Below, piece after piece: positions 1 to 7,822 of a stretch of 64,000 nt of DNA. The stretch comes from Bog-473 sp964457065 (lineage in GTDB: Bacteria; Actinomycetota; Acidimicrobiia; Acidimicrobiales; RAAP-2). The notes beneath the pieces were generated by a model. The model was given only the letters and a program-made list of their open reading frames with translations. It was not told where the DNA came from and searched no databases. Position numbers and translations under genes: made by a program. The DNA lies in contig CAYWDQ010000003.1 of assembly GCA_964457065.1 (NCBI GenBank), forward strand, positions 1-64,000, given 5' to 3'. The stretch's first letter is position 1. Every line of letters begins with the position of its first letter.

Positions 1-837
1 AACGCCGCCGGCCACGACCTCGGCCCGGTGGAGCTCGAACCGACCATCTTCGGCCTCGAGCCCAACCGCGCCGTGCTGCACCAGGTGGTCACCGCCCAGT
101 TGGCCGCCAGCCGGGCCGGGACCCAGTCCACCTTGACGAGGGCAGAGGTGCGCGGCGGCGGTGCCAAGCCGTTCCGCCAGAAGGGCACGGGCCGGGCCCG
201 CCAGGGCTCGAGCCGCTCGCCCTCCATGAGCGGTGGCGGTGTGGCGCTCGGGCCCAAGCCGCGCAGCTACGCGCAGCGCACCCCGAAGAAGATGGTGCGC
301 CTGGCCCTCCTCTCGGCCCTCAGCGACCGCGCCGACATCGGGCGGATCGCGCTCATCGACGACTGGAAGATCACCGGGCCCAAGACCAAGGACGCCGTCA
401 CCATTCTGCGCAAGCTCAAGCTGACGGGCAGCGTCCTCATCGTCGTGGCCCACGACGAGGTCGACGTGGAGCGCTCCTTCGCCAACCTGCCCGAGGCGCA
501 CACGACCACGTTCGGGGAGCTCTCGGCCCACGACATCCTGCGGGCCGACTGGCTGCTCTTCTCGGACCGCACCCTGCCCACGGCGGTCTCGGACTTCTCG
601 GGGACCCACGTGGTCGAGGTGGCCGAGACGGCGGACACGGCCGACGTGCCGGCGAAGCCCGCCGCGGCGGTCGCGGTCGACGCCGACGCCGAGCCGACCG
701 ACGCCGAGGTCGAGGCGCCGGCGGCCGCCAAGCCGAGAGCACGGGCGACCAAGCGCGCCAAGGCGGCCGCAGCGCCCGAGGCCGACGCCGACGCATCGAC
801 CGAGGACGGGACCGAGGAGGCCGACGCCGATGCGTGA
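1..837 (+). CDS. rplD: 50S ribosomal protein L4 (5' end outside window)
   Basis: L4 binds 23S rRNA early in 50S assembly and its loop lines the exit tunnel. The family signature is clear in the first third (TRAEVRGGGAKPFRQKGTGRARQG, of which RGGGAKPFRQKGTGRARQG is the core, then GPKPRSY). The frame is open from base 1, and the residues before the GTG at 28 continue the L4 N-terminus, so the true start lies upstream. The conserved core ends near LPTAVSDF (about base 600). The last ~75 residues are an Ala/Asp/Glu-rich, probably disordered tail not usual for L4. The stop overlaps the rplW start by 8 nt. Confidence 0.96.
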   Translation, partial: NAAGHDLGPVELEPTIFGLEPNRAVLHQVVTAQLAASRAGTQSTLTRAEVRGGGAKPFRQKGTGRARQGSSRSPSMSGGGVALGPKPRSYAQRTPKKMVRLALLSALSDRADIGRIALIDDWKITGPKTKDAVTILRKLKLTGSVLIVVAHDEVDVERSFANLPEAHTTTFGELSAHDILRADWLLFSDRTLPTAVSDFSGTHVVEVAETADTADVPAKPAAAVAVDADAEPTDAEVEAPAAAKPRARATKRAKAAAAPEADADASTEDGTEEADADA

Positions 838-1120
838 CGCCATGTCCGTGCTGATCCGCCCCGTGGTGTCCGAGAAGAGCTACGCGCTCATGGACAGGAG
901 CGTCTACGTCTTCATCGTGGACCCCCGCGCCACCAAGATCGAGGTGCGCCACGCCGTCGAGCAGGCCTTCGGCGTCCGGGTCACAAACGTCAACACGCTC
1001 AACCGCAAGGGGAAGGCGACGCGCAACCGGCGCACCAACGTGAAGGGCAAGCGCCCCGACACCAAGCGCGCCATCGTGACGCTGCACCCCGACGACTCCA
1101 TCGACCTCTTCGAGCGCTGA
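830..1120 (+). CDS. rplW: 50S ribosomal protein L23
   Basis: L23 sits at the polypeptide tunnel exit and docks trigger factor and SRP. The 96-residue product has the family pattern: IRPVVSEKSYALM at the N-terminus, KIEVRHAVEQAFGVRV in the middle, and the NRRTNVKGKRPDTKRAIV rRNA-binding stretch. The length is normal. The start ATG lies 8 nt inside rplD, so translation is probably coupled. A second ATG at 842 is possible. Unlike L4 before it, L23 has no acidic extension. Confidence 0.97.
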   Translation: MRDAMSVLIRPVVSEKSYALMDRSVYVFIVDPRATKIEVRHAVEQAFGVRVTNVNTLNRKGKATRNRRTNVKGKRPDTKRAIVTLHPDDSIDLFER

Positions 1121-1132
1121 TCAGGGAATCCC

Positions 1133-1969
1133 ATGCCACTTCGCTCACGCAAGCCCACCAGCCCCGGTCGCCGCTTCCAGACCGTCTCGGACTTCTCCGA
1201 GATCACCCGCGACCGCCCGGAGAAGTCGCTGCTCGCCCCCAACCCGCAGAGTGGGGGACGCAACAACCACGGGCGCAAGACGTCACGCCACCGCGGCGGC
1301 GGCCACAAGCAGCAGTACCGGATCGTCGACTTCCGTCGCAACAAGGACGGCATCCCGGCCAAGGTGGCGGCGATCGAGTACGACCCCAACCGCAACGCGC
1401 GCATCGCGCTCCTGCACTACGCGGACGGCGAGAAGCGCTACATCCTGGCGCCGGCCGGGGTGAAGGTGGGCGACAAGCTCCAGAGCGGCCAGGGAGCGGA
1501 CATCCGGCCCGGCAACGCGCTGCCCCTGCGCTACATCCCGGTCGGCTCGGTCATCCACAACGTCGAGCTGCGTCCCGGCGGCGGGGGCAAAATGGCCCGC
1601 GGGGCGGGCATGAGCATCCAGCTCGTGGCCAAGGAGGGCGTCTTCGCCACCCTGCGGCTCCCCTCGACCGAGATGCGGCGCGTGTCCATCGACTGTCGGG
1701 GCACGCTCGGCGTCGTCGGCAACGCCGAGGCCGAGCTGATCAAGGTCGGCAAGGCGGGCCGCAACCGCTGGAAGGGCAAGCGTCCGCAGACGCGCGGTGT
1801 CGCCATGAACCCGGTCGACCACCCGCTCGGCGGTGGCGAGGGCAAGTCCTCCGGTGGCCGCCACCCGGTCTCCCCGTGGGGCAAGCCCGAGGGCCGGACC
1901 CGGTCTCGCAACAAGAAGTCCAATTCGATGATCGTCCGTCGGCGCCGCACCCGCGGCGCACGGCGATAG
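1133..1969 (+). CDS. rplB: 50S ribosomal protein L2
   Basis: L2 is a primary 23S rRNA-binding protein needed for subunit joining and the peptidyl-transferase centre. At 278 residues it has the standard length. The N-terminal RNA-binding part has GRNNHGRKTSRHRGGGHKQ. The C-terminal part has MNPVDHPLGGGEGKSSGGRH with the conserved histidine near the peptidyl-transferase centre, and it ends in a basic tail. It lies 12 nt after rplW in the canonical S10 order. Confidence 0.98.
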   Translation: MPLRSRKPTSPGRRFQTVSDFSEITRDRPEKSLLAPNPQSGGRNNHGRKTSRHRGGGHKQQYRIVDFRRNKDGIPAKVAAIEYDPNRNARIALLHYADGEKRYILAPAGVKVGDKLQSGQGADIRPGNALPLRYIPVGSVIHNVELRPGGGGKMARGAGMSIQLVAKEGVFATLRLPSTEMRRVSIDCRGTLGVVGNAEAELIKVGKAGRNRWKGKRPQTRGVAMNPVDHPLGGGEGKSSGGRHPVSPWGKPEGRTRSRNKKSNSMIVRRRRTRGARR

Positions 1970-1987
1970 GCGAGGGTTGAGGTAGCC

Positions 1988-2266
1988 ATGCCGCGTAGCC
2001 TGAAGAAGGGACCGTTCGTCGACGACCACCTGTTGAAGAAGGTGGACGTGCTGAACTCGAGCGGGGACAAGAAGGTCATCAAGACCTGGTCCCGCCGTTC
2101 CACGATCATCCCCGACATGGTCGGGCACACGATCGCCGTCCACGACGGGCGGCGCCACGTGCCGGTCTACGTCACGGAGTCGATGGTGGGCCACAAGCTG
2201 GGCGAGTTCGCCCCGACCCGGACATTCCGCTACCACGCCGGCCAGGAGCGGGGAGCGCGTCGATGA
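1988..2266 (+). CDS. rpsS: 30S ribosomal protein S19
   Basis: S19 is in the 30S head, contacts S13 and 16S rRNA, and takes part in intersubunit bridges. The 92-residue product starts MPRSLKKGPFVDDHLLKKV and contains the conserved WSRRSTIIPDMVGHTIAVH and GHKLGEFAPTRTF blocks. A purine-rich stretch (GAGGTAG) lies just before the ATG. The stop overlaps the rplV start by 4 nt (ATGA). Confidence 0.98.
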   Translation: MPRSLKKGPFVDDHLLKKVDVLNSSGDKKVIKTWSRRSTIIPDMVGHTIAVHDGRRHVPVYVTESMVGHKLGEFAPTRTFRYHAGQERGARR

Positions 2267-2967
2267 CCGCGACCAAGACCAACGAGCGCCCCGGGACGCG
2301 GGCGGTCCACCGCTACAGCGGCATGTCGGCGTCCAAGGCGCGCCAGGTCCTCGACCTGATCCGGGGCCAGGACGTGCAGACGGCCGCCGAGATCCTGACC
2401 GGCACCGAGCGCGAGGCGGCCGAGGTCATCGGAAAGGTCCTCGGTTCGGCCGTGGCCAACGCCGCGCACAACGACCAGCAGAACCCCGAGGAGCTCTACG
2501 TCTCGGCCTGCTACGCCGACGAGGGCTCGACAATGAAGCGCTGGCGTCCCCGGGCCCGGGGACGGGCCACGAGGATCCGCAAGCGGACCTGTCATATCAC
2601 CATCATCGTGAGCCGGCTCCCGGCCGACAAGCTCGAGCTGCGCCGCCGCCGCATGGAGGCGGTCAGCGCCAACCGGTCCCGCCGGGTCGACGCCTCACGA
2701 CGCCGGGCCGACCTGTCCGGCCGGCTGTCGCGCCGCCGGGCCGGCCAGGCGGAGCGGGCGGCTGCGGAGGAAGCAGCCGCTGAGGCGGCGGAGGCGGACG
2801 AGGAGATCACCGACCAGGCGCTCGCCGAGGGCGCAGCGCACGACGCCGAGCCCGAGGGGACCGAGGCGGACACGGTGGACGACGGCATCGACGACGAGGT
2901 CGTCGAGGACGCGGCAGGCGACGGAGAGTCGGCCGCTGCCGACGAGGACGAGAAGGGCGACGAGTAA
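2263..2967 (+). CDS. rplV: 50S ribosomal protein L22 with long C-terminal extension
   Basis: L22 lines the exit tunnel through its beta-hairpin and contacts all 23S domains. The core (about residues 10-118) has YSGMSASKARQVLDLIRG, AEVIGKVLGSAVANAAHN and the hairpin/end segment KRWRPRARGRATRIRKRTCH. The product is 234 residues, roughly twice the bacterial norm of ~110-115. After the core comes an Arg-rich stretch and then ~80 residues dominated by Ala, Glu and Asp, probably disordered. It overlaps rpsS by 4 nt and abuts rpsC directly (stop then ATG). Confidence 0.96.
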   Translation: MTATKTNERPGTRAVHRYSGMSASKARQVLDLIRGQDVQTAAEILTGTEREAAEVIGKVLGSAVANAAHNDQQNPEELYVSACYADEGSTMKRWRPRARGRATRIRKRTCHITIIVSRLPADKLELRRRRMEAVSANRSRRVDASRRRADLSGRLSRRRAGQAERAAAEEAAAEAAEADEEITDQALAEGAAHDAEPEGTEADTVDDGIDDEVVEDAAGDGESAAADEDEKGDE

Positions 2968-4029
2968 ATGGGCCAGAAGGTAAACCCCTACGGGTTCCGG
3001 CTCGGGATCACGACGGACTGGAAGTCCCGTTGGTTCGAGGAGCGTCACTACCGCGACTTCGTGGTCGAGGACTGGAAGATCCGCGACTACCTGATGACGC
3101 AGCTCGAGGCGGCGGCCGTCAGCCGCATCGAGGTGGAGCGCACCCGGGACCGCCTGCGTGTCGACATCCACACGGCCCGGCCCGGCATCGTCATCGGGCG
3201 CCGTGGCGCCGAGGCCGACCGGCTCAAGAAGAAGCTCGAAGAGATCACGGGCCTGCAGAACCGGATCCAGCTCAACATCCAGGAGATCAAGCAGCCCGAG
3301 CTCGACGCTGCGCTGATCGCCCAGGGCATCTGCGACCAGCTGGTGCGCCGGGTCGCGTTCCGGCGCGCCATGAAGCGCGCCATCCAGACGGTGCAGAAGG
3401 CCGGCGCCCAGGGCATCAAGGTGCAGTGCTCGGGCCGCCTCGGCGGCTCCGAGATGTCGCGCAAGGAGCAGTACCGCGAGGGTCGCGTGCCCTTGCACAC
3501 CCTCCGGGCCGACATCGACTACGGGTTCCGCGAGGCGCGCACCACGTCGGGCCGGGTCGGCGTGAAGGTGTGGATCTACAAGGGCGACATCCTCCCCTAC
3601 AAGGTCTCCATCGAGGACAAGATCACCCGTGAGGCCGCCATGGCCGTCGGCGAGACGTCGGGCCAGAGCGGCCCGCGCCGGCTCATCACCGCCGGCGGTG
3701 GGCGTCGGCGCGCCGAGACCTTCCCGACGGAAGAGGAGCAGGAGGCCGCGATCGGCAATGGCGCGGTGGAGGAGGAGCTCGTCGAGGACGTGCTCGTCGA
3801 GCCCGCCGATGCCGATGGTGTCATCGAGGCCGTCACCGAAGCCCCCCCCGAGAACGAGGCCGAGGTCGAGGCCGAGGTCGAGGAGGCGGAGGCCGAGGTG
3901 GCCGACTTGCTGCCCTCGCCGACCGAGCCCGACGAGCTGGAGCGCCAGCTGACCCGGGACGAGGAGATGGAGCGCCAGAACCGCCACCAGCACCACGAGG
4001 CGCCGCACTTCCGCAAGGAGTCGGACTGA
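2968..4029 (+). CDS. rpsC: 30S ribosomal protein S3 with long acidic C-terminal extension
   Basis: S3 is at the mRNA entry channel and has helicase-related activity with S4 and S5. It starts MGQKVNPYGFRLG, has a KH domain with GXXG in RPGIVIGRRGAE (about residues 70-78), and a C-terminal domain with GRLGGSEMSRKEQYREGRVPLHTLRADIDYG split over residues ~155-190. The core ends near residue 212 (YKVS). A further ~140 residues, mostly Glu/Ala/Asp/Val, extend the product to 353 residues. The ATG follows the rplV stop with no gap. Confidence 0.96.
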   Translation: MGQKVNPYGFRLGITTDWKSRWFEERHYRDFVVEDWKIRDYLMTQLEAAAVSRIEVERTRDRLRVDIHTARPGIVIGRRGAEADRLKKKLEEITGLQNRIQLNIQEIKQPELDAALIAQGICDQLVRRVAFRRAMKRAIQTVQKAGAQGIKVQCSGRLGGSEMSRKEQYREGRVPLHTLRADIDYGFREARTTSGRVGVKVWIYKGDILPYKVSIEDKITREAAMAVGETSGQSGPRRLITAGGGRRRAETFPTEEEQEAAIGNGAVEEELVEDVLVEPADADGVIEAVTEAPPENEAEVEAEVEEAEAEVADLLPSPTEPDELERQLTRDEEMERQNRHQHHEAPHFRKESD

Positions 4030-4030
4030 G

Positions 4031-4468
4031 ATGTTGATGCCAAAGAAGGTCAAGCACCGCAAGACGCAGCGGGGACGCCTCACCGGGGCCGCCAAGGGCG
4101 GCACGTCGGTCTCCTTCGGCGACTTCGGTATCCAGGCGCTGGAGCCCGGCTGGCTGACGGCGCGCCAGATCGAGGCCGCCCGTATCGCCATGACCCGCCA
4201 CGTCAAGCGTGGCGGCAAGGTGTGGATCCGGGTCTTCCCGGACAAGCCGGTCACCCAGAAGCCGGCCGAGACGCGCATGGGATCGGGCAAGGGCAACCCG
4301 GAGCTGTGGGTCGCCGTCGTGCACCCCGGCCGGATCCTCTTCGAGCTGGCCGGGGTCGACGAGGAGCTGGCCCGCGCCGCCATGGAGCGCGCCATTCAGA
4401 AGCTGCCCTTCAAGGCCCGATTCGTCGTGCGTCCCGGGACGCACGGCCACGCGGAAGTGGCGATCTGA
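4031..4468 (+). CDS. rplP: 50S ribosomal protein L16
   Basis: L16 organises the A-site tRNA region of the 50S. The product is 145 residues with the typical start MLMPKKVKHRKTQRGR, so ATG 4031 is preferred over the internal ATG 4037. Conserved blocks are FGDFGIQALEPGWLTARQIEAARIA (in part), RVFPDKPVTQKPAETRMG and GKGNPELWVAVV. It lies 1 nt after rpsC and its stop overlaps the rpmC start by 1 nt (TGATG). Confidence 0.97.
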   Translation: MLMPKKVKHRKTQRGRLTGAAKGGTSVSFGDFGIQALEPGWLTARQIEAARIAMTRHVKRGGKVWIRVFPDKPVTQKPAETRMGSGKGNPELWVAVVHPGRILFELAGVDEELARAAMERAIQKLPFKARFVVRPGTHGHAEVAI

Positions 4469-4848
4469 TGCCGACCGCCCACGACCTCGCCATGCTCGAC
4501 GGCGACGAGCTGGCCGCCCGGCTGGGCGAGTCCCGCCGCGAGCTGTTCAACCTGCGCTTCCAGCTCGCCACGGGACAGCTCGACAACCCCTCGCGCATCG
4601 GACAGGTCAAGCGCGAGGTCGCCCGGATGCTGACCGTGCTGCGGGGGCGCGAGATCCTCGAGGCGGAAGGGGCCTATGTGGCCCCGACCGCGGCGGAGCA
4701 CGAGGCCGCCCGGGCGAAGCTCGCCGCCGAGGACGCCGAGCGGGAGGAGAAGGCCGCCGCGAAGGTGGCCGCCGCCGAGGCAGAGGCCGAACCGCTGAAT
4801 CTGCACGACCACGACCACCTGGACGACGACGAAGAGGATGAGGCCTGA
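4468..4848 (+). CDS. rpmC: 50S ribosomal protein L29 with C-terminal extension
   Basis: L29 is a small helical protein next to L23 at the tunnel exit. The family core covers about residues 5-68, with LDGDELAARLGESRRELFNLRFQ (in part), ATGQLDNPSRIGQVKREVARM and LTVLRGRE. I chose ATG 4468 because it shares a base with the rplP stop and gives the correct L29 N-terminus. The usual length is 60-80 residues. This one is 126 because of an Ala/Glu/Lys helix-like tail that ends in a His/Asp/Glu cluster (HDHDHLDDDEEDEA). The stop shares a base with the rpsQ start. Confidence 0.94.
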   Translation: MPTAHDLAMLDGDELAARLGESRRELFNLRFQLATGQLDNPSRIGQVKREVARMLTVLRGREILEAEGAYVAPTAAEHEAARAKLAAEDAEREEKAAAKVAAAEAEAEPLNLHDHDHLDDDEEDEA

Positions 4849-5399
4849 TGGCCGACGAGACCCCAGACAACGAAACGGCCGTCGAAGAGGCCAAGGCTGC
4901 GGCGCAGGACGCCCTCAAGGCGCTCGACGCCGTCGAGGCCGAGGCTGCCGTGGAGCTGCCCGCCCCGGACGACGACGCGGCCGTCGAAGAGGCCAAGGCT
5001 GCGGCGCGGGACGCCCTCAAGGCGCTCGACGCCGTCGAGGCCGAGGCTGCCGTGGAGCTGCCCGCCACGGACATCGAGGCCGCGGTGCCCGTGAAGGCTG
5101 CGGCCCCGTCGGCGAGTGCCGCGGCAGAGCCGGAGGCCGACGGCTCGCGCGCGAACCGTCGCAAGGTGCGCGAGGGGATCGTGGTCTCCGACGCCATGTC
5201 CTCGACCGTGGTGGTGGCCGTCGTGGAGCGGGTGCGCCACCCCAAGTACGGCAAGACGGTGCAGCGCACCAAGAAGCTCTACGTTCACGATGCCGAGGAC
5301 AGCGCCAAGGTGGGGGACCGGGTCCGGGTGCAGGAGACCCGCCCGCTCTCCAAGCTCAAGCGCTGGCGCCTGACCGAGGTCGTGGAGCGGGCGCGATGA
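4848..5399 (+). CDS. rpsQ: 30S ribosomal protein S17 with long N-terminal extension
   Basis: S17 is a primary 16S rRNA-binding OB-fold protein. The core occupies about residues 101-183: RRKVREGIVVSDAMSSTVVV, VERVRHPKYGKTVQRTKKLY, and VRVQETRPLSKLKRWRL. In front is a ~100-residue Ala/Glu/Asp extension built from two nearly identical 34-residue units (AVEEAKAAAxDALKALDAVE and onward). The usual length is 80-110 residues and this is 183. The 1-nt overlap with rpmC supports ATG 4848. An internal start nearer the core is possible, so N-terminal processing or alternative initiation cannot be excluded. Confidence 0.93.
   Translation: MADETPDNETAVEEAKAAAQDALKALDAVEAEAAVELPAPDDDAAVEEAKAAARDALKALDAVEAEAAVELPATDIEAAVPVKAAAPSASAAAEPEADGSRANRRKVREGIVVSDAMSSTVVVAVVERVRHPKYGKTVQRTKKLYVHDAEDSAKVGDRVRVQETRPLSKLKRWRLTEVVERAR
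4876..5066 (+). repeat. 102-bp tandem duplication inside rpsQ
   Basis: Bases 4876-4964 and 4978-5066 are the same over 89 bp apart from one change (A at 4906, G at 5008), at an offset of exactly 102 bp (34 codons). The reading frame is kept. The near-identity points to a recent duplication, or to a copy-number-variable acidic linker. Confidence 0.97.
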
Positions 5400-5764
5400 T
5401 TCAGCAGGAATCCCGGCTCAGGGTGGCCGACAACTCCGGCGCTCGCGAGGTGCTGTGCATCCGCGTGCTGGGTGGCTCGCGCCGCCGCTACGCCAGCATC
5501 GGCGATGTGTTCGTGGCCACGGTCAAGGACGCCATCCCCGGTGCGGCCGTCAAGAAGGGCGATGTCGTCAAGTGCGTCGTCGTGCGCACCAAGAAGGAGA
5601 AGCGGCGCCCCGACGGGAGCTACATCCGCTTCGACGAGAACGCCGCCGTCCTCATCAACGACCAGCAGCAGCCGCGCGGGACCCGCATCTTCGGCCCCGT
5701 CGGCCGCGAGCTGCGCGACAAGAGGTTCATGCGCATCGTGTCGCTGGCACCGGAGGTGCTCTAA
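5396..5764 (+). CDS. rplN: 50S ribosomal protein L14
   Basis: L14 lies at the subunit interface and forms bridges with the 16S rRNA; RsfS binds it. The 122-residue length is standard. It starts MIQQESRLRVADNSGAREVL and contains GDVFVATVKDAIPGAAVKKG, IRFDENAAVLIND and the C-terminal RGTRIFGPVGRELRDKRFMR block. I place the start at ATG 5396, which overlaps the rpsQ stop by 4 nt (ATGA). A longer open frame upstream is only the shadow of rpsQ. Confidence 0.97.
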   Translation: MIQQESRLRVADNSGAREVLCIRVLGGSRRRYASIGDVFVATVKDAIPGAAVKKGDVVKCVVVRTKKEKRRPDGSYIRFDENAAVLINDQQQPRGTRIFGPVGRELRDKRFMRIVSLAPEVL

Positions 5765-6073
5765 ATGCGGATCCACAAGGGAGATCAGGTGATCGTCCTG
5801 TCCGGCAAGGACAAGGGCAAGAAGGCCGAGGTCGTCCGCGCCATCCCCTCCCGGGAGCGCGTCATCCTCGAAGGCGTGAACGTGGCCAAGCGGCACGCCA
5901 AGCCGACCCGGGCCACCCAGCAGGGCGGCGTCATCGACAAGTTCATGCCCGTCCACGTCTCGACGGTGGCCCTGGTCTGCAAGAGCTGCGACAAGCCTAC
6001 GCGGGCCGGCTTCCGCTTCGAGGACGACGGCGAGAAGGTGCGCATCTGCAAGAAGTGCGGGTCGGTGCTGTGA
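5765..6073 (+). CDS. rplX: 50S ribosomal protein L24
   Basis: L24 starts 50S assembly and sits by the tunnel exit. The KOW motif is at the N-terminus (HKGDQVIVLSGKDKGKKAEV). The middle has EGVNVAKRHAKPT. The C-terminus carries CKSCDKPTRAGF and CKKCG pairs, a possible zinc-binding set seen in some L24 proteins. Length is 102 residues. The ATG follows the rplN stop directly and the stop overlaps rplE. Confidence 0.97.
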   Translation: MRIHKGDQVIVLSGKDKGKKAEVVRAIPSRERVILEGVNVAKRHAKPTRATQQGGVIDKFMPVHVSTVALVCKSCDKPTRAGFRFEDDGEKVRICKKCGSVL

Positions 6074-6642
6074 GCACCGTGATGGCGCCGGCGCGCCCCC
6101 GGCTGAAGGAGCGCTACCTCACCGAGGTGCGGGACGGTCTGAAGGACGAGCTCGGCCTGGGCAACGTCATGGAGGTGCCCCGCCTGGAGAAGATCGTGAT
6201 CAACATGGGCGTCGGCCGCGCCACCCAGCAGGCCTCGCTCATTGAGGGGGCCCAGCGCGACCTCGAGGTCATCACCGGCCAGAAGCCGATCGTGACCCGG
6301 GCCAAGACGTCCATCGCCAACTTCAAGCTGCGTGAGGGACAGGCGATCGGGGTCAAGGCCACCCTGCGCGGTGACCGGGCCTGGGAGTTCTTCGACCGGC
6401 TGCTCAGCCTGGCCATCCCCCGCATCCGCGACTTCCGGGGCCTTTCGCCCCGCTCCTTCGACGGGCGCGGCAACTACACGTTCGGGGTGACCGAGCAGCT
6501 GATCTTCCCCGAGATCGACTACGACAAGATCGACACGACCCGCGGCATGGACATCACCATCGTCACGACCGCACGCACCAACGAGGAAGGACGGGCGTTC
6601 CTGGCAGCGTTCGGCTTTCCGTTCCGACAGGAGATCCGGTAG
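6070..6642 (+). CDS. rplE: 50S ribosomal protein L5
   Basis: L5 carries 5S rRNA into the central protuberance. Conserved blocks are LKERYLTEVRDGLKDELGLG, VPRLEKIVINMGVG, ITGQKPIVTRAKTSIANFKL, and FRGLSPRSFDGRGNYTFGV. I chose GTG 6070 (4-nt GTGA overlap with rplX, 190 residues). ATG 6082 would give 186 residues and is a reasonable alternative. The gene is followed after 4 nt by rpsN. Confidence 0.96.
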   Translation: MSTVMAPARPRLKERYLTEVRDGLKDELGLGNVMEVPRLEKIVINMGVGRATQQASLIEGAQRDLEVITGQKPIVTRAKTSIANFKLREGQAIGVKATLRGDRAWEFFDRLLSLAIPRIRDFRGLSPRSFDGRGNYTFGVTEQLIFPEIDYDKIDTTRGMDITIVTTARTNEEGRAFLAAFGFPFRQEIR

Positions 6643-6646
6643 CAAC

Positions 6647-6832
6647 ATGGCGAAAAAGGCTTTGATTGAGAAGCAGCGGCGCACCCCCAAGTTCAAGGTG
6701 CGCGGGTACACCCGGTGTCAGCGATGTGGGCGGCCGAAGGCCGTCTACCGCAAATTCGGGCTGTGCCGCATCTGCCTGCGCGTCATGGTGCACGCCGGCG
6801 AGGTGCCTGGAGTCACGAAGGCGAGCTGGTAG
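6647..6832 (+). CDS. rpsN: 30S ribosomal protein S14, zinc (type Z) form
   Basis: S14 is in the 30S head near S3 and S10. The 61-residue length and the two CxxC pairs (RCQRCGRP and LCRICLR, about residues 24-43) identify the zinc-binding type Z form. The start MAKKALIEKQRRTPKFKVRG is typical. A zinc-free C- paralogue would be a ~100-residue protein and is not in this window. Confidence 0.97.
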   Translation: MAKKALIEKQRRTPKFKVRGYTRCQRCGRPKAVYRKFGLCRICLRVMVHAGEVPGVTKASW

Positions 6833-6838
6833 GCGACC

Positions 6839-7243
6839 ATGACCATGACCGACCCCATCGCGGACATGCTCACGCGGATCCGCAACGCCAACTCCGCCAT
6901 GTTCGACACGGTGCGCATGCCCGGCTCGAAGCTGAAGGAGTCGCTCGCCTCCATTTTGGAGCGCGAGGGCTTCATCGCCGGCTACAAGGTCGAGCCCAAC
7001 GTCGGCAAGCCCGGCACGACGCTCGAGATCACCATGAAGTACTCGGGCGACCGCACCCGCACCATCGCCGGGATCAAGCGCGTCTCCAAGCCCGGCCTGC
7101 GCATTTACGCGCGGGCCGACGGCATGCCGCGCGTGCTCGGCGGCATGGGTGTGGCCGTCGTGTCCACCAGCCAGGGCCTGCTGACCGACCGCGAGGCGCG
7201 TCGCAAGCACCTGGGCGGCGAGGTGCTGTGCCATGTCTGGTAG
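6839..7243 (+). CDS. rpsH: 30S ribosomal protein S8
   Basis: S8 binds the central domain of 16S rRNA and in E. coli also represses spc-operon translation. The product is 134 residues. It starts MTMTDPIADMLTRIRNANSA and ends with the conserved RVLGGMGVAVVSTSQGLLTD and GGEVLCHVW. It starts 6 nt after rpsN. ATG 6845 is an alternative. About 40 nt separate it from rplF, and I see no hairpin there. Confidence 0.97.
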   Translation: MTMTDPIADMLTRIRNANSAMFDTVRMPGSKLKESLASILEREGFIAGYKVEPNVGKPGTTLEITMKYSGDRTRTIAGIKRVSKPGLRIYARADGMPRVLGGMGVAVVSTSQGLLTDREARRKHLGGEVLCHVW

Positions 7244-7282
7244 GCCCGTGACCTGTTCCGCCGAGACCCGAGGGGAGGCCTG

Positions 7283-7822
7283 ATGTCGCGCGTCGGACGC
7301 TCGCCCATCGCTGTCCCGTCCAACGTGACCGTCACCCTGAGCGGTCCCACGGTGAGCGTGAAGGGCCCCCAGGGGACCCTGGAGCGCCAGCTCCCCGAGG
7401 GCATCACCGTCGCCCAGGAGGGTGACACGCTCGTGGTCAGCCGGCCCGACGACGAGCGCCGTCACCGTGCCCTGCACGGCCTGTCGCGCTCGCTCGTGGC
7501 CAACATGGTCTCGGGGGTCACCGACGGCTTCTCCAAGGAGCTCGAGATCGTGGGCGTGGGGTACCGCGCCACGGCCAAGGGCCCGGGCGCGCTCGAGCTG
7601 GCGCTGGGCTTCTCGCATCCCGTGCTGGTGGACGCGCCGGAGGGCATCACCTTCGAGGTCCCCGTGCCGACGCGCGTGATCGTCAAGGGCATCGACAAGG
7701 AGAAGGTGGGCCAGGTGGCCGCCGACATCCGCAAGCTGCGCAAGCCCGAGCCCTACAAGGGGAAGGGCGTGCGCTACGCCGGCGAACGAGTGCTGCGCAA
7801 AGCAGGAAAGGCCGCGAAGTAG
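7283..7822 (+). CDS. rplF: 50S ribosomal protein L6
   Basis: L6 lies near the factor-binding site and contacts the sarcin-ricin loop. Two repeated alpha/beta domains are visible. The N-terminal one has SRVGRSPIAVPSNVTV and VKGPQGTLERQLP; the C-terminal one has GVGYRATAKG and the diagnostic IRKLRKPEPYKGKGVRYAGE. Length is 179 residues. GAGGGGAGGCCTG before the ATG provides a ribosome-binding site. Confidence 0.97.
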   Translation: MSRVGRSPIAVPSNVTVTLSGPTVSVKGPQGTLERQLPEGITVAQEGDTLVVSRPDDERRHRALHGLSRSLVANMVSGVTDGFSKELEIVGVGYRATAKGPGALELALGFSHPVLVDAPEGITFEVPVPTRVIVKGIDKEKVGQVAADIRKLRKPEPYKGKGVRYAGERVLRKAGKAAK

